Of a stretch of DNA of 29,068 nt, positions 16,936 to 25,224 are shown piece after piece; position 1 is the first letter of the stretch, and each line of letters opens with the position of its first letter. Under the pieces are notes generated by a model, which was not told the DNA's origin, searched no databases, and saw only the letters and a list, made by a program, of their open reading frames with translations. The DNA comes from JALOBO01 sp023228225 (GTDB lineage Bacteria > Bacillota > Clostridia > Christensenellales > UBA1242), in the NCBI GenBank assembly GCA_041663585.1, contig JBAYMN010000015.1:1-29068 (forward strand), written 5' to 3'. Made by a program: the position numbers and the translations under genes.

Positions 16936-17400
16936 CTATATGCCATAATTTTTCAAGTCGGAAATGATATTATCAAAACTCTCTGCAAATTTTTCTTGAC
17001 TAGTACTATCTTTATTTTCGGAGCCTAATGTATAAGAATTCCATTTTTCTTCACTCCAAATTTCCGCATGCGTTCCCGCACCAATAATCACAGCACATTT
17101 TTCTATACCACTAAATTCTATTAAATTTGTAGGCAAAACAAAACGACCTTGTGTGTCTTCTTCAATTTCGGTAGCAGATGACAAAATATATCGCATAGGC
17201 TTCCACGCACTAATATCGGAAAGTGGCAACAGTTTTACTTTTTCAATTATCCTATTAATTTCTTCCTGCGAAAAGACAAATAAACAGCCATTTGTTCCGC
17301 GTGATATAACATAACCGTTTGTAAATTCTCGCCTTAATTTATAAGGCAATCTTAAACGGGACTTGTCATCTAATTGATGTTTATATTCGCCAATTAACAC
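16936..17400 (-). CDS. mraZ: Transcriptional regulator MraZ
   Basis: MraZ is a DNA-binding ring-forming protein of the AbrB/SpoVT superfamily that regulates the dcw operon it heads. Two MraZ half-domains are visible: LIGEYKHQLDDKSRLRLPYKLR and, after about 75 residues, SATEIEEDTQGRFVLPTNL. I choose GTG at 17400 (154 residues), preceded by AAGGGGAA. The upstream ATG at 17427 lies inside the promoter -10 element and cannot be used. Three GTGGTT repeats upstream are its likely targets. Confidence 0.92.
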   Translation of the reverse strand: MLIGEYKHQLDDKSRLRLPYKLRREFTNGYVISRGTNGCLFVFSQEEINRIIEKVKLLPLSDISAWKPMRYILSSATEIEEDTQGRFVLPTNLIEFSGIEKCAVIIGAGTHAEIWSEEKWNSYTLGSENKDSTSQEKFAESFDNIISDLKNYGI

Positions 17401-17425
17401 TTTATATCGTTCCCCTTGTACAAAC

Positions 17426-17454
17426 ATTATACATCAAATTGTAACCACAATCAA
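17426..17454 (-). promoter_or_regulatory. Sigma-A promoter of mraZ/dcw operon
   Basis: On the minus strand, TTGATT (17449-17454), a 17-base spacer and a perfect TATAAT (17426-17431) drive the cluster. Transcription should start about 7 bases downstream, giving a leader of roughly 20 bases to the GTG start at 17400. Confidence 0.8.
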
Positions 17455-17468
17455 CCACTTTTAACCAC
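17443..17468 (-). promoter_or_regulatory. MraZ-box array: three GTGGTT repeats at 10-bp spacing
   Basis: On the minus strand GTGGTT occurs at 17463-17468, 17453-17458 and 17443-17448, exactly one helical turn apart, overlapping the -35 element. GTGG-type direct repeats with this spacing are the known recognition sites of MraZ in several bacteria. Placement over the promoter fits autorepression. Confidence 0.75.
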
Positions 17469-17472
17469 TTTT

Positions 17473-17510
17473 TAAACAAATTGCTTGCTGTATGTCAAAC
17501 AATTTGTTTA
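17473..17510 (-). terminator. 11-bp inverted repeat between HELLH gene 3 and mraZ
   Basis: TAAACAAATTG (17473-17483) and CAATTTGTTTA (17500-17510) form a perfect 11-bp stem with a 16-base loop. It lies 3' of the gene ending at 17554 and could end that transcript, but lacks a clean T run. It could also be an operator. Confidence 0.4.
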
Positions 17511-17553
17511 GTTTTGTATAAAAATGAATATTCTTGGGCTTAAAAAAATATTA

Positions 17554-18936
17554 TCAACGCCCTTGTTCTTCATTAGAATATTTACTTATAAAGTAATCTA
17601 TTTCGGCTAATTTTTTTACGCAAACATTATTAAAATTATCAAATTCCTTTTCACAGTCATATTTGCTTGAATTTTCGGTTTGTGGTCTAAAAACACAGCC
17701 AGAAACATTTTTTTGTAAATTCGTTATTTCTTTTTTTGCATCTTTGAGTTCATCTACATATTCATTTAAATATATGTTTTCTACTTTCATAGACAGACAA
17801 TTTAACAATAAACTTTGTGCTAGTTCTTGACAATCAAAGAAGTATTTGTTTTCACCATTTATTAATTTACTCGTAATCATACTAATTACAAATAATATGC
17901 TTGGATTATCAAAATTTTCTAAATTTATAAATGGCTCAGTAATTATACTATTTTTTAAATCATTAAGTTCATCTTTAAGTATGATGTTTATTTTGTTCAA
18001 GTATTTTGTTATAGAATTTTGGTAGTGTTTTTTTAATTCAACGTATAGGCCATATGCTTCATCTTTGGCATAACTAAACAGTTTCGTTTTTCCAACTAAT
18101 TGTTCAAGCATTTCTGCAATATTAATTGCATTAAAATAGTTACCTGCAAGGTACGGCAATCTATCTGTAATTTTATTATCTTTATCTGACATTAGCAAAT
18201 GCAAAAAACTATGATTAATATCATATTTAAAAGGTTTCTCGGCACAACTGATACTATCTTTATTAGAATAGTAACAACTACCTTTATACTGTTGTGCATC
18301 AACTATTAATGAAATCTCATGAAGTGAATTAACGGCTTCATCAAGTGCATAATAAGGTGAATGAACATTTTTTAAAGGTTTATGGGTTAAACTAAGTATA
18401 TTAAAGCCGGTGCTTGTACTTTTTGAATTTCCAAAATCAAATGCCTGCAATTTGCAAGTGTGTAATAATTCGTGTCCAATTGAAATAAATTCATTAAATA
18501 AATATGCATCATAATATTTTTGGGATAACGCATTAGATATTTTGTTGTAACTTATATCATTTTTTATAGTTTCAAATTCATCTCGCGTCAATTTTAATCT
18601 ATCTTTTTGTTTTTTTGCATAGTTTATTATTTCACTTTTAAAAATTTGCTTGTCATATTGAATTAGTTTATCTTTTATTGTAAAACTGGCTGCGCTATCT
18701 CCATATTTTGAATAAAAATTTTCCACATACTCAGTAATTTTATTTAAAATATCCGATTGAAATTTTACTTTTTCAATATCTTCATAATAATCTGTATAAT
18801 TAACAAGCGCTCCATTAATAACAGTTAAAGCGGAACTTAAAAATAAATTACGCTGTTTAATATTTTCGTGCTTATTAATATGCTCATTGAGTACATCGGT
18901 TAGTTCTTGTTCTGTTAATAATTTTTCGTTTTGCAT
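17554..18936 (-). CDS. Uncharacterised HELLH zincin-like protein (third gene of operon)
   Basis: I do not recognise the family by name. The 460-residue protein is soluble, with no signal peptide or membrane segment. It carries HELLH at 155-159, preceded by a hydrophobic helix start (FISIG), and a conserved LDEAVNSLHE at 198-207; Glu200, 41 residues after the last His, is a plausible third zinc ligand, as in gluzincin-type peptidases. Other blocks shared with its two upstream paralogs are NIAEMLEQLVGKTKLF and QELAQSLLLNC. GGAGTG precedes ATG at 18936. It lies 15 bases after its paralog. Metallopeptidase activity is inferred only from the motif. Confidence 0.8.
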   Translation of the reverse strand: MQNEKLLTEQELTDVLNEHINKHENIKQRNLFLSSALTVINGALVNYTDYYEDIEKVKFQSDILNKITEYVENFYSKYGDSAASFTIKDKLIQYDKQIFKSEIINYAKKQKDRLKLTRDEFETIKNDISYNKISNALSQKYYDAYLFNEFISIGHELLHTCKLQAFDFGNSKSTSTGFNILSLTHKPLKNVHSPYYALDEAVNSLHEISLIVDAQQYKGSCYYSNKDSISCAEKPFKYDINHSFLHLLMSDKDNKITDRLPYLAGNYFNAINIAEMLEQLVGKTKLFSYAKDEAYGLYVELKKHYQNSITKYLNKINIILKDELNDLKNSIITEPFINLENFDNPSILFVISMITSKLINGENKYFFDCQELAQSLLLNCLSMKVENIYLNEYVDELKDAKKEITNLQKNVSGCVFRPQTENSSKYDCEKEFDNFNNVCVKKLAEIDYFISKYSNEEQGR

Positions 18937-18951
18937 TATTCACTCCAATTT

Positions 18952-20361
18952 TTAACGATTAATTGAATTCGCAATTTTTCTTATTTCTGCTAGTTTTTTA
19001 TTGCCTACTGTTTTTAAATTTTCAAATTCTATTTGCGAACTTAACTTTTCTGAATACTTATCTTCGGGTGTGAATATTAATCCTTGTACTTGTGTTAGAA
19101 TTTTTTTTAAATTTTTGTTTTCTTTTATAAGACATTTTTCAGAATTATTCAACTTGATAGTTTTAACTTTTTCTGTAATGCAATTTAATAAAACGCTTTG
19201 TGCAATGTTTTGTTCGTCAAAATAATTAATAAAGTTGTTTTTGTCCTTGTCTACTAAGTCATAAACTAAACACGCTAGTAAATCAAAAGGCTCTAATCTT
19301 TTTGCCTCCAAAATAAATAACTCGCTACATTTTTCATCGTAAAGTCTAAAAGTATCAATGTTGTTACTTACATTAAATTTGCTATTCAAAAAATATGATT
19401 TTTTTATAATATCATCAAAATACTTTTTAAAACTGTCCCGATATTTACTATTAAAATCATCATATAATTCAAAAGCATTTTCTATGGTATTTTTATACAG
19501 TGTATTTTTTCCTATTAAAATTTCAAACAGTTCCGCAATATTCATTGCTTTATGATATTTCATATTACAATCAAGTTTGTGTCCTTGCAAGGCAACAAAG
19601 TTTTCATAACTTTGCAATAAATTTCTACTGCATTTTACTAAACTTAAAAAACTAGTATTTACATAATATATATTTTTTGAATTATTTTCAATTTTAACTT
19701 GCCCAAAATACTCGTTTTTACTTGGCAATAAATTAATATTGTGCAATTCGTTTACAACTTCATCAAACATATTAAATGCTTTTGCTAATGAATATTTTTT
19801 ACCTTTGCAAATTTCTATACCATTGCCAAAAAGTTTTTCTTTTTTCAATCCAATTTCTTTTTTTTGTACTTTAATTGAATGTAATAATTCGTGTTTTAAA
19901 TCGTAATATAAATTAAATTTATATAAATTAAGATATAATGCGGAATCGTTGTTTGTAATATTTCTATAAGAATCTCTTACAAAAAGCACTCTTTTATAAT
20001 TATTTTCAATTTCATTGCTAACAATTTTATAATTTTCGGCATTTAAATGTCTTTTTGCTATTTCTAAAACAGTATTTTTAATTGAATAGTTATTAAAATT
20101 CAAAGTTTTAGTTGCATTAATATATTCAGCAGTTGAATCCGTATTTAAAGAATTAAAATGCTTAACATTCTTTTTAATTTTATCAATTATATTTTTAGCA
20201 AATTCTTCTTCGCTCTCATAAAGTTCTGGATTATAAAATTCTTTTGTAATTTCTTGCACAAATTCTGTGGCAACGCACACAAATAATTCCGGCATATGAA
20301 TGTCTGAATTATTTTGAGTATGCTCTGTAAAAATTTGTATCAATTCATCTTTGTTTAACAT
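18952..20361 (-). CDS. Uncharacterised HELLH zincin-like protein (second gene of operon)
   Basis: Paralog of the genes on both sides; 469 residues, lysine- and asparagine-rich, no export signal. HELLH lies at 157-161 and MFDEVVNELHN follows with Glu201, 40 residues after the second zinc His. Shared blocks are NIAELFEILIGKNTLY and QNIAQSVLLNC near the C-terminus. ATG at 20361 is preceded by GGAGTAAGA located in the end of the upstream gene, only two bases away, so the pair is cotranscribed. Sequence identity to the neighbours looks low outside the motifs, suggesting an old duplication. Confidence 0.8.
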   Translation of the reverse strand: MLNKDELIQIFTEHTQNNSDIHMPELFVCVATEFVQEITKEFYNPELYESEEEFAKNIIDKIKKNVKHFNSLNTDSTAEYINATKTLNFNNYSIKNTVLEIAKRHLNAENYKIVSNEIENNYKRVLFVRDSYRNITNNDSALYLNLYKFNLYYDLKHELLHSIKVQKKEIGLKKEKLFGNGIEICKGKKYSLAKAFNMFDEVVNELHNINLLPSKNEYFGQVKIENNSKNIYYVNTSFLSLVKCSRNLLQSYENFVALQGHKLDCNMKYHKAMNIAELFEILIGKNTLYKNTIENAFELYDDFNSKYRDSFKKYFDDIIKKSYFLNSKFNVSNNIDTFRLYDEKCSELFILEAKRLEPFDLLACLVYDLVDKDKNNFINYFDEQNIAQSVLLNCITEKVKTIKLNNSEKCLIKENKNLKKILTQVQGLIFTPEDKYSEKLSSQIEFENLKTVGNKKLAEIRKIANSINR

Positions 20362-20363
20362 TC

Positions 20364-21755
20364 TTACTCCATTTGATTTGAATTTTCTGCGTTTTGACTA
20401 TTCATTCTTAATTTGTAGTTTTCTATTTCGTAATATTTTGATATGCATAAATCTCGTAATTCATAATATTTATCTTGCACAACAGAATATTTTCGGTCTT
20501 CAACTTTTAGCGGTAAAGTTAATAAACTATATGTATCATAGCAAACACCATTAACAATTTTATCCTGTAAAAGCGATAATTGTTCAAAACTAAACTCATT
20601 TACATTAATTTCACTAATGTTTTTTTCAATGCAATCCATTAAAATGCATTGTGCAAGTTCTTGATAGGCAATACTACCATCGCCGTTAAAACACTCGGCA
20701 ACTAAAATGCTTAAATAATCAAGTGGTCTTGGCTCTTGTTTAAATATAGGCATAGAATAATTGTGTAGAAGTGGCGAAGTAGCAAATATTAAACTTTCGT
20801 ATTTTTTAAAGCAATTTTTATACTTTTCATTAAATGAAACAGAAAAATTGCTAATATCAAAACATATACCGGTAAATAATTCGGTTTTACCTACAACTCG
20901 TTCAAGTAGTCCTATTAAATTATCCGCACTTCTATAATTAATATTTATTGTTCTAGGTGTTCCGTCTGCATTTTGGTAAAATTCTTTATAATTTTTAGGA
21001 AATCCATTGATAGAATTTAATGTTATATATTTATAAGAATTATTTCCAAAGTTAAATTCTTGTATAACCGGTTCGCCAAATTTTTGCTTTGCATTACGAT
21101 TAAGTGCTGCCGCGTGGTGTTCGTTTATAACTTCATCAAATTTTTCGTAGGCACCTTGAAGTGTTATTGTCCTGCTACCATCATTAAGATAAAAGCTTGA
21201 TGCTTGTGATTTAAAAATATCAAGTTTTAGCCCGTGCATTTTTAATGCATGTAGTAATTCATGGTCGTTAACATGGTCAAAATTGTTTTTCAGCATTAAT
21301 GTTGCTTCTGGCAAATTTAGTGTGCTATTAAAGTCGCCTTCAATGTAATCATATTCGTGCTCTGGCAATCTCTGTCTTGCAATATCTAAAATGTATTCTT
21401 TTATTCTTTCCTTATAAAAAGTAACGCTTTTATAATTGGGATTATATAACCCCAGCGTTTGTTCTTGGTCAAATATACTTTGCCCTCGTTCTCCAAACAA
21501 GGAATTATTAGTCCTAAACTGGTTAATATTCTCCAATAATTTTAATAAACAAGCGTCTTTTAAATTATCCTCACTATCAAAAGTGTCTAATATGGGATTT
21601 CCATATACTTTTTCTATAGAATTAACCAAATTAATAATTAAATCTTTAAAATATTCAGGATTTTCTATATTGCTTTTTTGCTTATTCAAAAAAGATTGAA
21701 TTATATTTTCAATCTCTGTATCAGTAAATGGAGTTACAACATCAATTTCTGCCAT
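20364..21755 (-). CDS. Uncharacterised HELLH zincin-like protein (first gene of operon)
   Basis: First of three tandem paralogs; 463 residues without signal peptide. HELLH lies at 165-169 within VNDHELLHALKMHG, and KFDEVINEHHAAAL follows with Glu208, 39 residues on. The NLIGLLERVVGKTELF and QELAQCILMDC blocks are conserved with the other two. The N-terminal 150 residues are acidic and mostly helical in character. A perfect consensus promoter (21786-21814) and a GAAGGT site precede ATG at 21755. The product is probably a cytoplasmic metallopeptidase or a zinc-binding protein derived from one; the substrate is unknown. Confidence 0.8.
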   Translation of the reverse strand: MAEIDVVTPFTDTEIENIIQSFLNKQKSNIENPEYFKDLIINLVNSIEKVYGNPILDTFDSEDNLKDACLLKLLENINQFRTNNSLFGERGQSIFDQEQTLGLYNPNYKSVTFYKERIKEYILDIARQRLPEHEYDYIEGDFNSTLNLPEATLMLKNNFDHVNDHELLHALKMHGLKLDIFKSQASSFYLNDGSRTITLQGAYEKFDEVINEHHAAALNRNAKQKFGEPVIQEFNFGNNSYKYITLNSINGFPKNYKEFYQNADGTPRTININYRSADNLIGLLERVVGKTELFTGICFDISNFSVSFNEKYKNCFKKYESLIFATSPLLHNYSMPIFKQEPRPLDYLSILVAECFNGDGSIAYQELAQCILMDCIEKNISEINVNEFSFEQLSLLQDKIVNGVCYDTYSLLTLPLKVEDRKYSVVQDKYYELRDLCISKYYEIENYKLRMNSQNAENSNQME

Positions 21756-21785
21756 ATTACTTTTACCTTCATTTTTTCTTGCTTA

Positions 21786-21814
21786 ATTATACGATTTTAT
21801 GTTTGGTCTGTCAA
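21786..21814 (-). promoter_or_regulatory. Consensus sigma-A promoter of the HELLH operon
   Basis: On the minus strand, TTGACA (21809-21814), exactly 17 bases and TATAAT (21786-21791). Both hexamers are perfect. This predicts strong vegetative transcription of the three paralogs from about 21779, with a leader of about 24 bases. Confidence 0.88.
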
Positions 21815-21848
21815 TAGGGATATCAAAATTGCAAAAACAAATGATTAA

Positions 21849-21880
21849 AAAAACGTGTGGCACAACACAAACACGTTTTT
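21849..21880 (-). terminator. Bidirectional terminator after the 165-residue orphan gene
   Basis: AAAAACGTGT (21849-21858) pairs with ACACGTTTTT (21871-21880), flanked by A and T runs, so it can stop transcripts in either direction. It separates the orphan gene from the HELLH operon promoter. Confidence 0.8.
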
Positions 21881-21886
21881 AATATA

Positions 21887-22384
21887 TTAATTCATTACAA
21901 TATTATCATCTTTACTTTCTTCAAATTTAACGATACCATTTTTAAAGTTGGCACAATCAAATGCTGAAAATAATACTTTGCCTTTATAATCAAAAACAAT
22001 AAATTCTCTATCGTGCGGGTTATGCTCTTTGGGAATTGGAATAGCACTTTTTTTATAATGAAAATAAAAATGTTCTTCTTCAAACTGCAAATTGCATTTA
22101 AAAGTATCAATAATTTCTATTTTGCCCTGTGGTTCACCTTTTCTATGTCCATCTAATGCTTGTGCAATTTTTTGCCCATTTAGCGCATAAATATAAATCA
22201 CATCGTAAGTTGAATCATTTGAATCTATAAAGGTGGTAGATTTAATTGCTTTTTCTTTTTCATTAACTTTTATGATTTCTAATTCTGTTGTTTTGTGATC
22301 AAAGCCCTCATTAAATATTAATTTGTTTGATATAGTATCTAATACATTCAAATAACCTTTTTCATTTTGAGTAATCTTGAACAT
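21887..22384 (-). CDS. Hypothetical beta-rich cytoplasmic protein
   Basis: I do not recognise this 165-residue protein. It has no signal peptide or membrane segment. Two segments resemble each other as short beta-hairpin repeats: GYLNVLDTISNKLIFNEGFD near the start and REFIVFDYKGKVLFSAFD near the end, loosely like WG-type or beta-propeller repeats. A histidine-rich stretch (EEEHFYFHYKK) lies between them. ATG at 22384 follows AAGGAGG at 11 bases. It has its own promoter and terminator, so it is a single-gene transcript. Confidence 0.7.
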   Translation of the reverse strand: MFKITQNEKGYLNVLDTISNKLIFNEGFDHKTTELEIIKVNEKEKAIKSTTFIDSNDSTYDVIYIYALNGQKIAQALDGHRKGEPQGKIEIIDTFKCNLQFEEEHFYFHYKKSAIPIPKEHNPHDREFIVFDYKGKVLFSAFDCANFKNGIVKFEESKDDNIVMN

Positions 22385-22530
22385 AGACTTTTATGCCTCC
22401 TTGTTATTTGTATTATGTACTTAGCGGAAATAAATTGCATTCGGCTAATGTATAAAAAGCATCAATTTTAATTACACTTTACTTCCTTATACGACATTTT
22501 AAAAAACATTGCTATGTTTTTTACACTTTT

Positions 22531-22558
22531 AGTATAACATAACTAAAAAAAAAGTCAA
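22531..22558 (-). promoter_or_regulatory. Sigma-A promoter of the 165-residue gene
   Basis: On the minus strand, TTGACT (22553-22558), 16 bases and TATACT (22531-22536). It leaves a leader of about 140 bases before the ATG at 22384, including a weak AAAAAACATagcaATGTTTTTT hairpin. I see no known riboswitch in it. Confidence 0.7.
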
Positions 22559-22709
22559 AACACTTTTTATAATTTTTTGCACGCCTTAATATTAATAAAA
22601 CAAAAATAAAAATCTGGTGAAATAATGAAGTCAAACACAAAAGTTACATAATAACAAAAAGTATATTAAATTTTTTTACAAACTTGATAGCGTTTTTAGT
22701 ATAAATCCT

Positions 22710-22738
22710 AAAAATTTAAGTTTTCGCATTAAATTTTT
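22710..22738 (-). terminator. Terminator after the SIR2-like gene
   Basis: AAAAATTTAA (22710-22719) and TTAAATTTTT (22729-22738) form a perfect 10-bp stem with a 9-base loop, 26 bases after the stop codon. Confidence 0.55.
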
Positions 22739-22764
22739 GTTAAATTATAGTAATATATTCCTTC

Positions 22765-23964
22765 CTATTTTAAATATTTTTGAGCAAATTCTTCCATTGC
22801 GGATTTAAAAGTTTTTTTATAAATATAGTCACCTGTTCGTGGGGCTTCAAGTGGGTAGGGCTCAAAGCCATTAGGGTTAAAAAAACCTTCTGGGTCAATA
22901 AATATTACTTTTTTACCTGCCACACGGGCTTGCTTTTGCACTTGTCTACGGTCAGCATGTATCCCAATACATATAACACTTTTTGCTTTTTCATCAAAAT
23001 ATATTTGTGGTAAATAAGTGCCCTTATCGTAAATCCTTAAAATTTTTTCATCAATCCCGTAGCGTCTTACAATGCGGTCAAAATTATTATTTAAAACAGT
23101 TCCGGTAAAAAGTCCTTTTTTATATAATTTTGCAAAAATATCATATGCCTTTGTAGGTTTACTTTTAATTATTACCTTAGGCACAGAACTAAATTTTTCG
23201 TACATCTTTTTCGTATTTAAAATAATGTTTACAATCAAATCATCTTCTTTACCAAAATAAAACTTGCCTGTATCATGATTTTGCACCTTATAACTCTCGT
23301 GCATCAAGTAAAGTGGCGGAATACCTACTTCAATAGCTGGTCCACAGCCCATTTCAATTTGTGCTGGCAAATATTTTTCTATATCCTCAATACTATTAAT
23401 ATAAGTCGGCTCGCCTCTTGGTTCAATTTGACGGAACATTTTTGTAGATAAAGTCCACATTCTATCGTTTTCTATTTTACAATCATAACCTTTTGTGTGT
23501 ACTATAATGTCTAATGAACAATAATTGTTAGGAAAAACAACACTACTTTCTATGTTTTTTGGGTGAATATCATATTCTTTTAATTCAACTTGCAAATTGT
23601 TTTTTATGTAACTATTTTCGCTTATTTTTGTAAATTTTGCTTGCGTTAACGCATTTAAAACTTTTTGTTTATATTCTATAATTTCTTCCTTTTGAAAAGT
23701 ATTTGAAACATACACAAAAGTATCTTTTATCACTAAATAATTTTTATATTCTTTTTGCTGTACTTCATACGCATCATAAAATTGCACATAACGGCGTTTT
23801 TGTGTGGTTTCATCTATGTAACCTGATGCTTTTTTATTTTCTGGTCTTTGATTTCTAAACCAAATTCCTTCAAAATAAAACCGCCCATTTTTTTCTACAA
23901 AATTATTTTTAAAAATATCTTTTTCTTCTGTTGTTAGTTCACAAATATAAAATGGGAATTGCAT
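22765..23964 (-). CDS. SIR2/Rossmann-like protein, catalytic His not seen
   Basis: The C-terminal half resembles a sirtuin-type NAD-binding fold in order of motifs: MGCGPAIEVGIPPLYL (205-220; compare GAGxSxxSGIPxFR), GTVLNNNFDRIVRRYG (288-303; compare TxNxDxLxxxxG), and SVICIGIHADRRQVQ with VAGKKVIFID (about 329-357; compare the late Rossmann strand). The HG motif carrying the sirtuin catalytic His is not visible at the expected place (RIYDKGTYLP). The N-terminal 190 residues match nothing I know. The protein is soluble. Its role could be NAD binding, ADP-ribosyl chemistry or neither. ATG at 23964 follows AAGGA. A promoter lies at 23994-24021. Confidence 0.6.
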   Translation of the reverse strand: MQFPFYICELTTEEKDIFKNNFVEKNGRFYFEGIWFRNQRPENKKASGYIDETTQKRRYVQFYDAYEVQQKEYKNYLVIKDTFVYVSNTFQKEEIIEYKQKVLNALTQAKFTKISENSYIKNNLQVELKEYDIHPKNIESSVVFPNNYCSLDIIVHTKGYDCKIENDRMWTLSTKMFRQIEPRGEPTYINSIEDIEKYLPAQIEMGCGPAIEVGIPPLYLMHESYKVQNHDTGKFYFGKEDDLIVNIILNTKKMYEKFSSVPKVIIKSKPTKAYDIFAKLYKKGLFTGTVLNNNFDRIVRRYGIDEKILRIYDKGTYLPQIYFDEKAKSVICIGIHADRRQVQKQARVAGKKVIFIDPEGFFNPNGFEPYPLEAPRTGDYIYKKTFKSAMEEFAQKYLK

Positions 23965-23993
23965 ATTTAATTCCTTTTATTTTTATTTTATTT

Positions 23994-24021
23994 ATTATAG
24001 CACAAAAATCATTATTGTAAA
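23994..24021 (-). promoter_or_regulatory. Sigma-A promoter of the SIR2-like gene
   Basis: On the minus strand, TTTACA (24016-24021), 16 bases and a perfect TATAAT (23994-23999). It is back to back with the plus-strand promoter at 24049-24077. Confidence 0.7.
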
Positions 24022-24048
24022 ACTATTATTAATAAATTAAGTAACAAA

Positions 24049-24077
24049 TTGACTATAAATACTTATGTTGTTATAAT
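24049..24077 (+). promoter_or_regulatory. Sigma-A promoter of the second rsmH-like gene
   Basis: TTGACT (24049-24054), 17 bases and TATAAT (24072-24077). The predicted start near 24084 leaves a leader of about 27 bases with AGGA ten bases before the ATG. Confidence 0.82.
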
Positions 24078-24110
24078 AAATGCAGTAGAGTTTTATAGGA
24101 ATTGGTAATT

Positions 24111-25184
24111 ATGGACAACAATAATAACCCAGTATTAGAAAATATAGATATTAAACATGTTCGCCGTGTTAGATATAGTGGAACACACCCCAAAAAATTC
24201 AGCGAAAAATACAAGGAATTGCAACCCGAAAAATATGCAACCGATGTTGCAAAAATAATTCAAAATGGCAAAACACCTGCTGGTATGCACATTTCTATTT
24301 TCGTTAAAGAAATTTTGGATTTTTTACAAATTAAACCTGGACAAATTGGTTTAGATGCAACACTCGGCTATGGTGGTCACACACGAAAAATGTTAGAATG
24401 TTTAGAAGGTCGCGGGCATCTATATGCGATTGATGTAGACCACATAGAACTAGAAAAAACAAAAAAACGATTAGAGAGTTTGGGCTATGGTCCTAATATT
24501 TTAACAAATAAGCAACTAAACTTTGCTAATATTGATAAAGTCATAGAAAAAGATAAAAAATTTGATTTTGTACTCGCCGATTTAGGCCTTTCTTCAATGC
24601 AAATTGACAATCCCGAAAGAGGTTTTACATTTAAGTATGATGGACCGCTTGATTTAAGACTAAATCCCGAAGAAGGCATTACCGCCACCGAAAGATTAAA
24701 AGAACTTTCCGAAGAAGAAATTAAGGAAATGCTAGTCGCAAATTCTGATGAACCATACGCAAGGCAAATTGCTCACGAAATAATTAAACAAATAGAAAAT
24801 GGGCTACCAATTACAACAACAAAACAACTATCACAAATTATTGCAGATGCCCTTATGCCTATACCATTTGATGACCGTAAATACGAAACAAAAAAATCAT
24901 GCCAAAGGACATTTCAAGCAATTAGAATTGATATAAACAAAGAATATGAAGTACTAAAAGAATTTTTAGATAAACTTCCCCAAGTGCTTAATAAAGGCGG
25001 TCGCGTAGCAATTTTGTCATTCCATTCTGGCGAAGATAGACTAGTTAAAAAATCATTTAAATATTTTCATAACGAAGGATTATATAGCGAAATAGCAAAA
25101 GATGTAATCCGCCCGTCGGCCGAAGAATGTTATGCTAATCCCCGTGCCCACTCTGCCAAAATGCGCTGGGCAATAAAGTCATAA
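24111..25184 (+). CDS. Second RsmH-like SAM-dependent methyltransferase
   Basis: A paralog of RsmH with all core motifs: DATLGYGGHT (SAM loop), DLGLSSMQIDNPERGF, KYDGPLDLRLNP, CQRTFQAIRIDINKEY and AILSFHSGEDR. It differs from the operon copy in a roughly 50-residue N-terminal extension (RRVRYSGTHPKKFSEKY, LQPEKYA), an altered loop in place of the GGHSAK segment, and loss of the C-terminal cysteine cluster. Genomes with a canonical RsmH plus this longer form are known among Firmicutes, but its target is not established to my knowledge. ATG at 24111 is preferred (357 residues); the upstream TTG at 24102 is too close to AGGA. It is the only protein gene on the plus strand here. Confidence 0.88.
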   Translation: MDNNNNPVLENIDIKHVRRVRYSGTHPKKFSEKYKELQPEKYATDVAKIIQNGKTPAGMHISIFVKEILDFLQIKPGQIGLDATLGYGGHTRKMLECLEGRGHLYAIDVDHIELEKTKKRLESLGYGPNILTNKQLNFANIDKVIEKDKKFDFVLADLGLSSMQIDNPERGFTFKYDGPLDLRLNPEEGITATERLKELSEEEIKEMLVANSDEPYARQIAHEIIKQIENGLPITTTKQLSQIIADALMPIPFDDRKYETKKSCQRTFQAIRIDINKEYEVLKEFLDKLPQVLNKGGRVAILSFHSGEDRLVKKSFKYFHNEGLYSEIAKDVIRPSAEECYANPRAHSAKMRWAIKS

Positions 25185-25224
25185 ACAAAAGCCATTATCA
25201 AGATTTATTGAAAAATCCGATTAA

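Larger units (their letters stand above)
22385..22764 (-). other. Intergenic region with leader, promoter and upstream terminator
   Basis: 380 bases without a gene. On the minus strand it holds the terminator of the SIR2-like gene (22710-22738), an AT-rich stretch without recognisable features (about 22560-22700), the promoter at 22531-22558 and the roughly 140-base leader of the 165-residue gene. Confidence 0.7.

Noticed and set aside
17401..17427. Upstream ATG for mraZ at 17427
   Set aside because: It overlaps the TATAAT element, so it would not be in the transcript.
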